Shown here: one piece after another, positions 32,261-39,658 of the stretch
Layout of the letters: the number at the start of each line of letters is the position of its first letter
How positions within the stretch are numbered: the stretch's first letter is position 1
Source: Bacillota bacterium
GTDB lineage: Bacteria; Bacillota; UBA4882; UBA10575
Reading direction: 5' to 3'
Length of the DNA: 39,658 bases
NCBI GenBank assembly: GCA_012727425.1
Contig: JAAYHQ010000028.1
Coordinates: 1 to 39,658 of the forward strand
The notes under the pieces: generated by a model
What the model was told of the DNA's origin: nothing
Seen by the model: the letters and a program-made list of their open reading frames with translations, nothing else
Database searches by the model: none
Position numbers and translations under genes: made by a program

Positions 32261-33526
32261 CTATGCCGATTCTTCCTTTTTTTTCTTGCGCGGTTCCGTG
32301 CTGGTGGAAAGCAACGGCTCCTGGAGTCCTTCCACCATTTCTTTGGTGATCACACATTTTTTCACGTCGGCCCGGGAGGGAACCTCGAACATCACATCGA
32401 GGAGCAACTTCTCGATAATGGCCCGGAGACCGCGGGCCCCGGCATTCCGTTTCATCGTCCGGGCGGCAATGGCCTGCAAGGATTCGGGGGTAAATTCCAA
32501 CTCCACCCCATCCAACTCCAACATCTTCTTGAACTGTTTCACCAGGGCGTTTTTCGGCTCGGTCAAAATTCGCACCAGAGCCTCTTCATCCAATGGATCC
32601 AGAGAAACGATGATCGGCAAGCGGCCAATAAACTCCGGAATCAGCCCGTACTTCAAAAGATCCTCCGGCATCACCTGTCGTAAGAGCTCACCAATGGGTT
32701 TCTCTTGCTTCGACTGGATATCGGCACCAAAGCCCATCGTCTTTTTGCCGACCCGGTTTTCGATGATCTTTTCCAGACCGTCAAAGGCCCCACCGCAAAT
32801 AAAGAGGATATTGGTGGTGTCAAGCTGGATAAACTCCTGGTGCGGGTGTTTCCTTCCCCCCTGGGGTGGAACTGAAGCCACCGTTCCTTCCAGGATCTTC
32901 AGCAAAGCTTGCTGAACCCCTTCTCCGGAAACATCCCGGGTAATCGAGGGGTTCTCCGTCTTCCGGGCGATCTTATCCACTTCGTCGATATAGACGATCC
33001 CCTTCTCCGCCTTTTCCACATCATAATCGGCGGCCTGGATCAGTTTTAACAGTATATTCTCAACATCTTCGCCCACATAACCGGCTTCCGTAAGCGAGGT
33101 GGCATCTGCAATCGCAAAAGGGACATTAAGGATCTTGGCCAAAGTCTGGGCCAGCAGTGTTTTCCCGCTACCGGTCGGTCCCATAATCAAGATGTTGCTC
33201 TTTTGGAGCTCGACATCGTCGAACATCCCTTCGGCGTTAATCCTTTTATAGTGGTTATAAACGGCAACCGAAAGGACTTTCTTGGCTTCTTCCTGCCCGA
33301 TCACATACTGATCAAGAATGGCTTTAATCTCCGCCGGTTTCGGGATGTTTTCCAGATCGAAGGCGGTATCGTCAGTTAGTTCTTCATCGATAATCTCGTT
33401 GCAGAGTTCGATACATTCATCGCAGATGTACACTCCCGGTCCAGCGATGAGTTTCTTCACTTGTTCCTGGGCTTTTCCGCAGAAAGAACATTTCAACTGT
33501 CCTTTATCATCCCCGAACTTGAACAT
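32261..33526 (-). CDS. clpX: ClpX, ATPase/unfoldase subunit of ClpXP
   Basis: ClpX recognises, unfolds and translocates substrates into ClpP. The 421-residue protein has the N-terminal zinc-binding domain (Cys13, Cys16, Cys35, Cys38), Walker A GPTGSGKT at 116-123 and the '[20 protein letters not shown]' segment. Walker [12 protein letters not shown], the arginine-finger '[11 protein letters not shown]' and a C-terminal Lys/Glu tail complete it. The ClpP-docking loop reads MGF rather than the common IGF. Start ATG behind AGAGGTGGTGAG. It follows clpP by 54 bases. Confidence 0.97.
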   Translation of the reverse strand: MFKFGDDKGQLKCSFCGKAQEQVKKLIAGPGVYICDECIELCNEIIDEELTDDTAFDLENIPKPAEIKAILDQYVIGQEEAKKVLSVAVYNHYKRINAEGMFDDVELQKSNILIMGPTGSGKTLLAQTLAKILNVPFAIADATSLTEAGYVGEDVENILLKLIQAADYDVEKAEKGIVYIDEVDKIARKTENPSITRDVSGEGVQQALLKILEGTVASVPPQGGRKHPHQEFIQLDTTNILFICGGAFDGLEKIIENRVGKKTMGFGADIQSKQEKPIGELLRQVMPEDLLKYGLIPEFIGRLPIIVSLDPLDEEALVRILTEPKNALVKQFKKMLELDGVELEFTPESLQAIAARTMKRNAGARGLRAIIEKLLLDVMFEVPSRADVKKCVITKEMVEGLQEPLLSTSTEPRKKKKEESA

Positions 33527-33580
33527 CTCACCACCTCTTTCTCTTGGAATTAAGCGCCTGCCACGAAAATACTCATCCCA

Positions 33581-34171
33581 CTACTTCAGTTTTCTTTTAT
33601 CGATGATTTCATCGACTATGCCGTAGGCTTTGGCCTCTTCGGCACTCATCCAGTAATTACGGTCCACGTCCTGGGCGACTTGTTCAATACTTTTTCCGGT
33701 ATGGCGGGCAATAATTCCATTGGTCACCTCACGCAAGCGCAGAATTTCGCGGGCTTGAATCTCAATGTCTGAGGCTTGCCCTTCGGCCCCACCCAACGGC
33801 TGGTGAATCATCACCCGTGAGTTGGGCAGCGCATACCGCTTGCCTTTCGCCCCCGCACTCAGTAACAAAGCGGCCATGCTGGCGGCAAAACCAACACAGA
33901 TGGTGGAAACCTCAGGTTTTACGTATTGCATGGCGTCGTAGATCGCCAATCCAGAATAGATTACGCCACCGGGGCTGTTAATATACACCGAAATATCCTT
34001 ATCCGGATCTTCACTCTCCAGGTAAATTAACTGCGCCACCACCAAATTGGCCATCGTGTCGTCGATCGGACCACCAATAAAGACGATCCGCTCTTTGAGC
34101 AAGCGGGAAAAAATGTCATAGGCCCGTTCCCCGCGATTGGTCTGTTCAACCACCATTGGGACTAAATTCAT
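33581..34171 (-). CDS. clpP: ClpP, proteolytic subunit of Clp proteases
   Basis: Tetradecameric serine peptidase partner of ClpX. The 196-residue length is standard. The triad Ser98 (VGFAASMAA), His123 (MIHQPLGG) and Asp170 ([13 protein letters not shown]) is intact. The N-terminal processing region ([20 protein letters not shown]) precedes the mature core '[15 protein letters not shown]'. The start ATG overlaps the tig stop (ATGA), indicating coupled translation. The Ser-loop residues Phe95 and Ala100 vary from the common Met and Gly, which should be tolerated. Confidence 0.97.
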   Translation of the reverse strand: MNLVPMVVEQTNRGERAYDIFSRLLKERIVFIGGPIDDTMANLVVAQLIYLESEDPDKDISVYINSPGGVIYSGLAIYDAMQYVKPEVSTICVGFAASMAALLLSAGAKGKRYALPNSRVMIHQPLGGAEGQASDIEIQAREILRLREVTNGIIARHTGKSIEQVAQDVDRNYWMSAEEAKAYGIVDEIIDKRKLK

Positions 34172-35517
34172 TCTTCCTTCACCTCTCCCTCTTTTTCGTC
34201 AACAGTGGCCGCCGGCACCGTTTCTTCTTCCGGGGCCACGAACCCGACGAGAAGTTGAACCGTCTTTTCCCGTTCCAGAGAAGAACGGACGCTCTCAATA
34301 AAGTCCCGGTTCTTACCCTTCAAAATATCTTTTTGGACCTCCGGGGGATAAAACTGGAGCAAATAACCGACTCTTTCCTTAAGTTCGTCCTCACTGACGG
34401 TAATTCCTTCTGCCTGCGCCACCGCCGTCAAAACCAGATCGGTCTTGATCCGCTCCTCGGCCTGGGGACGCAATTGGTCCCGCAACTGCTCCAGCGTCTG
34501 TTCGTTATGCTTTAAATACTCTTCTAATCTTAACCCTCTTGCGGCCAGATCATGCTCCATCCGGTGGATCATATGGTCCAATTCCCGATTAACCAAGGTA
34601 TCGGTCAATTGTACATTACTACCGGCCACCACTTGCTTGATCACTTCTTCTTCAAACTTGCGGTTGGCCTCGTGTTCTTTATAGTGTTGCAGGCGCTGGC
34701 GGAGATCGGCTTTCAAATCAGCCAGCGTCGCGAACTCTCCATGCTCCTTAGCAAACTCATCGTCAAGGGCCGGCAGTTCTTTCTTTTTTATTTCGTGCAG
34801 TTTAACCTTGAAGACCACTTCCTGCCCGGCCAACTCCGGTCGGTGGTAGTCTTCGGGGAAAGTGAGATTCAGATCCCGCTCTTCGCCCGGGGCCATTCCG
34901 ATCAGCCCTTCTTCAAACCCGGGGATAAACCGGCCAGCCCCCACTTCTATAGTATATCCTTGAGCGGCGCCGCCGGGGAATGCCTTTTCGTTTAAATATC
35001 CTTCAAAATCAATGACGGCAAAATCACCCTGCTCCAACGCTTTCTTCTCGGTCACGACCAGTTCCGCGTGGCGCTCCTGAAGCGCTTTTAACTCCTGTTC
35101 CACTTCTTCGTCGGTCACGACCGGCTGTTCCTTTTTGACGTCTACTTCTTTATAGGCACCAAGCTTGACTTCGGGCAGCACTTCCACTTCGGCCTGGAAC
35201 TTAAAGGGTTTACCCTCTTCAAGCTCACCTTCAAAATCAATCTTGGGATTTTCAACCGGTTCCAGTTTATGTTCGGCGAGTGCCTCGTAATAACTCTTCG
35301 TAACCAGGATTTCCACGGCGTCCTGATACAAAATCTCTTTGCCGAATTGTTGTTCCAAAATAAACCGGGGAACACGCCCCTTTCGGAAACCTGGCACCGT
35401 TACGCGCTTCACCACTTTTTTATAAGCTTGGTTAAAAGCGTCGGCCACTTCCTGCGGATCGGCCGCCAGCTTCAGTAAAACCCGGTTGTTCTCCAATTGT
35501 TCAAGGGTTGACTGCAT
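34168..35517 (-). CDS. tig: Trigger factor (ribosome-bound chaperone and peptidyl-prolyl isomerase)
   Basis: Trigger factor binds the ribosome exit tunnel and folds nascent chains. The ATG at 35517 follows AAGGTGG; 449 residues. The N-terminal ribosome-binding signature '[19 protein letters not shown]' and the FKBP-type PPIase domain ('[18 protein letters not shown]', '[32 protein letters not shown]') are intact. The C-terminal helical arms are present, ending in an acidic tail. Operon order tig-clpP-clpX is widespread. Confidence 0.97.
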   Translation of the reverse strand: MQSTLEQLENNRVLLKLAADPQEVADAFNQAYKKVVKRVTVPGFRKGRVPRFILEQQFGKEILYQDAVEILVTKSYYEALAEHKLEPVENPKIDFEGELEEGKPFKFQAEVEVLPEVKLGAYKEVDVKKEQPVVTDEEVEQELKALQERHAELVVTEKKALEQGDFAVIDFEGYLNEKAFPGGAAQGYTIEVGAGRFIPGFEEGLIGMAPGEERDLNLTFPEDYHRPELAGQEVVFKVKLHEIKKKELPALDDEFAKEHGEFATLADLKADLRQRLQHYKEHEANRKFEEEVIKQVVAGSNVQLTDTLVNRELDHMIHRMEHDLAARGLRLEEYLKHNEQTLEQLRDQLRPQAEERIKTDLVLTAVAQAEGITVSEDELKERVGYLLQFYPPEVQKDILKGKNRDFIESVRSSLEREKTVQLLVGFVAPEEETVPAATVDEKEGEVKEE

Positions 35518-35603
35518 GATTTTCCACCTTACCTTCCGTCTCGAAATTAACATTTTCTGGTTTAGTATAACCAGTAGTGCCAATAAACCTCCATGGCAAT
35601 GAG

Positions 35604-35635
35604 GAGCCGATAAAACCATCCGGTTTTATCGGCTC
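35604..35635. repeat. Perfect 14-bp inverted repeat (hairpin) between tig and tRNA-Leu
   Basis: GAGCCGATAAAACC (35604-35617), loop ATCC, GGTTTTATCGGCTC (35622-35635). The hairpin is very stable and is followed by TTTCC on plus but CTCATT on minus. It is not a good terminator for any annotated minus gene, since tRNA-Leu already has one at 35721-35746. It lies in the 235-base gap upstream of tig (35518-35752), where I see no gene. Confidence 0.6.
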
Positions 35636-35720
35636 TTTCCTCCGTCATCCAATACCATGTCTCAATTTTAACTGCCCAATAGTATTGTGTCAAGTTAAGG
35701 AATTGCTTAAAAATTGGCGT

Positions 35721-35746
35721 AAAAGAAGAAAACGGCTTGCGCCGTT
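35721..35746 (-). terminator. Terminator of tRNA-Leu
   Basis: Minus-strand hairpin AACGGC-GCAA-GCCGTT (35746-35731) is followed by TTCTTCTTTT. It lies seven bases after the tRNA-Leu 3' end. Confidence 0.75.
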
Positions 35747-35752
35747 CTTTTC

Positions 35753-35835
35753 TGGTGCGAGAGAGGGGACTTGAACCCCTACGGTTACCCACTAGATCCT
35801 AAGTCTAGCGCGTCTGCCAATTCCGCCACTCTCGC
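35753..35835 (-). tRNA. tRNA-Leu (anticodon TAG)
   Basis: An 83-base minus-strand cloverleaf with a type II variable arm. It starts GCGAGAGTGGCGGAATTGG and ends CTCTCTCGCACCA with encoded CCA. The anticodon arm is CTAGA-CTTAGGA-TCTAG, with anticodon TAG. The T-arm is AGGGGTTCAAGTCCCCT. Confidence 0.97.
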
Positions 35836-35850
35836 TTCCTTACCTTATTA

Positions 35851-35880
35851 ATACTACCATAAACACCAAAGGGTCGTCAA
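35851..35880 (-). promoter_or_regulatory. SigA-type promoter of tRNA-Leu
   Basis: Minus-strand TTGACG (35880-35875), 18-base spacer, TAGTAT (35856-35851), 16 bases upstream of the tRNA-Leu 5' end. Confidence 0.6.
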
Positions 35881-35914
35881 TCGGCTTTCTTGCCTTCAAC
35901 TTGTCAAATAAAGA

Positions 35915-36604
35915 TCAAACCGCAAACACATGGCGGCCGATCCGCGCGGTAACGGTGCGCGACCAGATCCACGCGGACGTGGTTCGGCTTGGGTTGTAGA
36001 AATACAAGGCCCCGTTGGTTGGGTCCCATCCGGCTTTGGCTAGCCGGGCGGCGCGGTAGGCCGTGGCGTCCGGTTCCAGCCAAATCTGCCCGTCCCGGAC
36101 CGTGCAAAATTCGCCTTTTTTAAAGACAACACTCCATAGATCATTCGGAAATTTCGGATTGCGCACCCGGTTAATCAGAACCGCCCCAACGGCGACTTGC
36201 CCTTCAAAGGGTTCACCCCGGGCCTCGGCGTAAATCACCCGGGCCAGAAGATGAAGATCGATCCCGTCGTCGCGGCTATCACCACCAGAAGCGGCCGCCG
36301 CTTCCGGCACCGTTTTAGGTTGCGCCGGTGGCGGCGGAACGGATACCGGTCCGGCTTGGTGGTGTTTCGTCTCCGTGGCTGCCGGCGCCGACACTTCCGT
36401 TTGGTGGTCGCCGGCGGCCACCGTCTTGTCGGCCGCCGCTTCCGGCACCGGTTCCCCCTGATTTGGTTGTTGTGGTTGGTTTACCGCCAGCACCGGTGCC
36501 AATATGGAAGAACTTATTACGCCCAGAAACGGTACGATCCAGCATAATAAGGTAAATAATGCCACCCAACGTTTTGCTTTGGGGTTAAAAAACAAGAAGT
36601 TCAT
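35915..36604 (-). CDS. Secreted SleB/CwlJ-type cell-wall (spore-cortex) hydrolase
   Basis: The ATG at 36604 follows GGGAGGTGAAGAAG; 229 residues. An N-terminal signal/membrane segment (about 10-40) is followed by a ~70-residue Pro/Ala/Glu/Gln linker. The C-terminal Hydrolase_2 domain follows, with HLLARVIYAEARGEPFEGQ, 'VAVGAVLINRVRNPKFPNDLWSVVF', 'GEFCTVRDGQIW' and 'GALYFYNPSRTTSAWIW'. The Glu in YAEARGE is the presumed catalytic residue. Family members cleave spore cortex or vegetative peptidoglycan. The LysM or PG-binding domains of some relatives are absent. The 259-base gap upstream (36605-36863) holds no convincing gene. Confidence 0.88.
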   Translation of the reverse strand: MNFLFFNPKAKRWVALFTLLCWIVPFLGVISSSILAPVLAVNQPQQPNQGEPVPEAAADKTVAAGDHQTEVSAPAATETKHHQAGPVSVPPPPAQPKTVPEAAAASGGDSRDDGIDLHLLARVIYAEARGEPFEGQVAVGAVLINRVRNPKFPNDLWSVVFKKGEFCTVRDGQIWLEPDATAYRAARLAKAGWDPTNGALYFYNPSRTTSAWIWSRTVTARIGRHVFAV

Positions 36605-36863
36605 CTTCTTCACCTCCCATTGTGACACGCTTTTTGCCCATCGCCTCATGCGTGCTTTACCAGTTCGGCACGGCGTTTTTTCATTCCGGATCTTCTCGTA
36701 ACCCAATTTTCCCGTTCGTTACCGTTCACAAACGCTTTTACAATAAATTGATCCGTCCTTGCCGCAAAAAGCGTTACCAGTCTAATCATGATGATAACAT
36801 AATACCGAGGAGGTGTTTAACCCCTTAACCGTTGCCAATTGAGGATAAAAATTCCAGTGCCGG

Positions 36864-37352
36864 TCAGTTATAGGACAACCCCAAACCTAAAAAGAGGGAA
36901 TTGGAATCACTGCTGTAACCCAGATGGATTAAGAGCGGGGGTAAAATCTGATAAAAAGCTTCCACTTCATAAACGACCGACTTCGAAGGGACCAGGCACT
37001 TAACCCCGCCACTCAACAAAAACGGCGAGTAATAGTGACTGTAATTAAAACCGGCCCCAAAAAGAAAATCCAAACGGCCATTGAGGCTGGCCCCAACGGC
37101 GGCATACAAACCCGTATTGTTCCCAAAATCCACAAGTGTACTCCCGATCTGAATCTCCGACCGGAACTCGCCGTGCACTTGGCTGGAAACAATCTTGGTC
37201 GCCACATCATCCTGATGCCGGTACCCCATCTCCCGCCCGTTCTGATTTATATCGATGCCCAACCAAACCGTATTCTCCCAAGCGCCGTAAGCAACTGTCG
37301 CCATGGCCGCTACCATGAAAACAGCAAGAGTTATTGTCACTAAATGTCGCAT
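36864..37352 (-). CDS. Small secreted beta-rich (outer-membrane-like) protein, unknown function
   Basis: A 162-residue protein with a clear signal peptide (RHLVTITLAVFMVAAMATVAYG, predicted cleavage before AWEN). The mature part shows alternating polar/hydrophobic strands with Gly and aromatic girdle residues (GLYAAVGASLNGRLDFLFGAGFNY, then SPFLLSGGVKCLV and LLIHLGYSS). It ends SLFLGLGLSYN, a pattern seen in small outer-membrane beta-barrels. One Cys only. The ATG follows GGAGG at nine bases. I do not recognise a named family; an outer-membrane location is inference and would imply a diderm host. Confidence 0.7.
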   Translation of the reverse strand: MRHLVTITLAVFMVAAMATVAYGAWENTVWLGIDINQNGREMGYRHQDDVATKIVSSQVHGEFRSEIQIGSTLVDFGNNTGLYAAVGASLNGRLDFLFGAGFNYSHYYSPFLLSGGVKCLVPSKSVVYEVEAFYQILPPLLIHLGYSSDSNSLFLGLGLSYN

Positions 37353-37399
37353 TGCCGATCGCCTCCATCAAAGTTTCCGGTAAATAAATTCCCCACACT

Positions 37400-37428
37400 T
37401 ACCAGGGTTGTCGACGACAACCCTGGTA
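37400..37428. repeat. Near-perfect 29-bp palindrome upstream of the beta-rich secreted protein
   Basis: TACCAGGGTTGTCG-A-CGACAACCCTGGTA. It lies 48 bases upstream of the minus-strand start at 37352 and 83 bases after the arabinofuranosidase stop. No T-run follows on either strand, so it is more likely an operator or an mRNA-stabilising hairpin than a terminator. Confidence 0.6.
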
Positions 37429-37510
37429 CCAAGTCTCTTATTAGGTTCGCAGCTTTAAAAGGGAATTCCTGCTAACGGCGGCTAGTTTTTTTATAATTGC
37501 TAAATTGTGC

Positions 37511-39025
<1,515 letters not shown>

Positions 39026-39059
39026 TTATAATCTTTAAACCCCTTCTCAGCCTTGGGGA

Positions 39060-39532
39060 TCATTCCTGTTGCTCGCGGTAATACCTTTCGTAGGTTAATG
39101 GTGTCATCCCCAAGTAATCTTTAAAAACTTTAAAGAAATAATTATAATTACTAAACCCAACCTCTTCCGCCACTTCTTTGATAGTCCGCCCCCCATTTTC
39201 AATCAGGATTTTTGCCTTTTTGATACGGAAAGTATTGAGGTACTCCACGACCCCTTGGCCACACTCCTGTTTGAATTTTCTACTTACTTATATAAGAACA
39301 ATTGACGCCAACTGCATCCGCAATATGCAGCAGTCCAATCGGCTTTTGATAATTCCGCTGAATGAAGCGGACGGCTGCCCGCGTCACATCCGTCAAATTC
39401 TCATCCAAATAATACAATTCCATCGTATCCAGCAGTTTATTATAGAGGGCGACAAGCCAATCTTTAACTTCCTGGATCGTATCAAAACGTTCTAATTTCA
39501 CAAACGGGTTATCTTTCTCCGGATAGATCATT
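39060..39532 (-). pseudogene. YesN/AraC-type transcriptional regulator, disrupted by frameshift and IS insertion
   Basis: The two DNA-binding helix-turn-helix repeats of an AraC-family protein are present in two frames. The upstream part reads IQRNYQKPIGLLHIADAVGV and stops at TAG 39282-39280. The downstream part continues FKQECGQGVVEYLNTFRIKK to the end at 39060. Removing one copy of the tandem TACT/TACT at 39281-39288 (AGTA on minus) restores YISRKFKQECGQG, so a 4-bp duplication caused the shift. The N-terminus is replaced at about 39533 by the end of an IS3-type element, removing the receiver or sensor part. It is not expected to be functional. Confidence 0.85.
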
Positions 39533-39658
39533 TGGGAAGTCAACACTTTTCCGGACATTTCATTAAGCGACACTTTCTGAAACCAGTTCATGATAGCAAT
39601 TAAGCCATTCGATGGGGCTAAGATAACCCAAACGTTTTTGGATGCGACGCGTGTTATA
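39533..39658 (-). mobile_element. IS3-family insertion sequence, 3' end (continues past window)
   Basis: The terminal repeat probably begins at 39533 with TGGGAAGTCAACAC and TTTTCCGGACA (TG...CA ends are typical of IS3). The rest of the element, including most of the transposase, lies outside the window. The sequence outside 39533 switches to AraC-family protein coding (MIYPEKDNPFVKLERFDT). The other end and target duplication cannot be seen. Confidence 0.65.
39563..39658 (-). CDS. IS3-family transposase OrfB, C-terminal 31 residues (5' end beyond window)
   Basis: The visible frame reads YNTRRIQKRLGYLSPIEWLN and ends CYHELVSESVA before TAA at 39565-39563. YNTxRIQxxLGxLSPxE is the standard C-terminal signature of IS3/IS150-group integrase-type transposases with a DDE catalytic core upstream. 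Only the C-terminal tail is present here. Confidence 0.8.
   Translation of the reverse strand, partial: YNTRRIQKRLGYLSPIEWLNCYHELVSESVA

Noticed and set aside
33527-35600. CIRCE (HrcA) or CtsR heat-shock operators upstream of tig, clpP or clpX.
   Set aside because: I found no TTAGCACTC-N9-GAGTGCTAA and no tandem GGTCAAA repeats in these spacers.
35562-35682. A Trp/Tyr-rich short peptide frame (ending MEVYWHYWLY) upstream of tig, resembling an aromatic attenuator leader peptide.
   Set aside because: No ribosome site at a sensible distance, the frame runs through the tRNA-Leu 3' region, and the downstream gene is a chaperone, not an aromatic biosynthesis gene.
36640-36790. A 47-codon minus-strand frame (MIRLVTLFAARTDQF...) upstream of the cell-wall hydrolase.
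   Set aside because: No Shine-Dalgarno before its ATG, no recognisable motif, and unremarkable composition; probably chance.
36801-36840. A GAGGAGGTG ribosome-site-like sequence on plus near 36818.
   Set aside because: No start codon followed by an open frame of useful length; stops occur at once.

Overview
The window looks like a chromosomal segment of a moderately GC-rich, motile, endospore-forming Bacillota (Firmicutes). The gene order dprA-topA-trmFO-xerC-hslV-hslU-codY-flgB is the same conserved block seen around codY in Bacillus subtilis. CodY, LonB, a SleB/CwlJ-type spore-cortex hydrolase and a HutP-family protein all point the same way. A small signal-peptide protein with beta-barrel-like character (36864-37352) raises the possibility of a diderm, deep-branching Bacillota (a Limnochordia/Hydrogenispora-like lineage would fit), but that placement is inference. 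Almost every gene is on the minus strand. Only a small zinc-ribbon gene (18796-19017) and a lytic transglycosylase (20886-21614) run on plus.

Reading in the direction of transcription (right to left). The right edge holds the 3' end of an IS3-family element. It interrupts a YesN/AraC-type regulator that also carries a 4-bp duplication frameshift. This dead regulator sits directly upstream of a GH51 alpha-L-arabinofuranosidase, a small secreted beta-rich protein and a cell-wall hydrolase. Next come tRNA-Leu, then the protein-quality-control operon tig-clpP-clpX closed by a terminator, then lonB, a patatin-like phospholipase and a tiny membrane protein. A HutP-family regulator follows, then an aromatic amino-acid operon: aroH, a histidine-type phosphatase, hisC, aroF, tyrA, aroA, a PHP phosphoesterase and a 50-residue orphan. 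Two tRNAs (Val, Asp) with a clear promoter and terminator follow.

From 20.6 kb to 10.2 kb is the information-processing block: yqeG, yqeH, dprA, topA, trmFO, xerC, hslV, hslU, codY. codY ends at a rho-independent terminator. A strong SigD/FliA-type promoter then starts the flagellar operon flgB-flgC-fliE-fliF-fliG-fliH-fliI-fliJ-ylxF-fliK-flgD-(TIGR02530 protein), which runs off the left edge. The operon builds the rod, MS-ring, switch, export ATPase complex and hook-assembly factors.

Most of the window is conserved housekeeping DNA. The points that deserve a second look are: xerC has no ATG/GTG/TTG that gives a full-length protein, but a CTG behind a good Shine-Dalgarno gives exactly 300 residues; the doubly broken AraC regulator; an EPSP synthase with unusual active-site residues; a HutP homologue upstream of an aromatic/histidine operon whose leader has regularly spaced NAG triplets; an unassigned, possibly structured RNA region ending in a terminator; and two short genes that have good ribosome binding sites but no recognised family.
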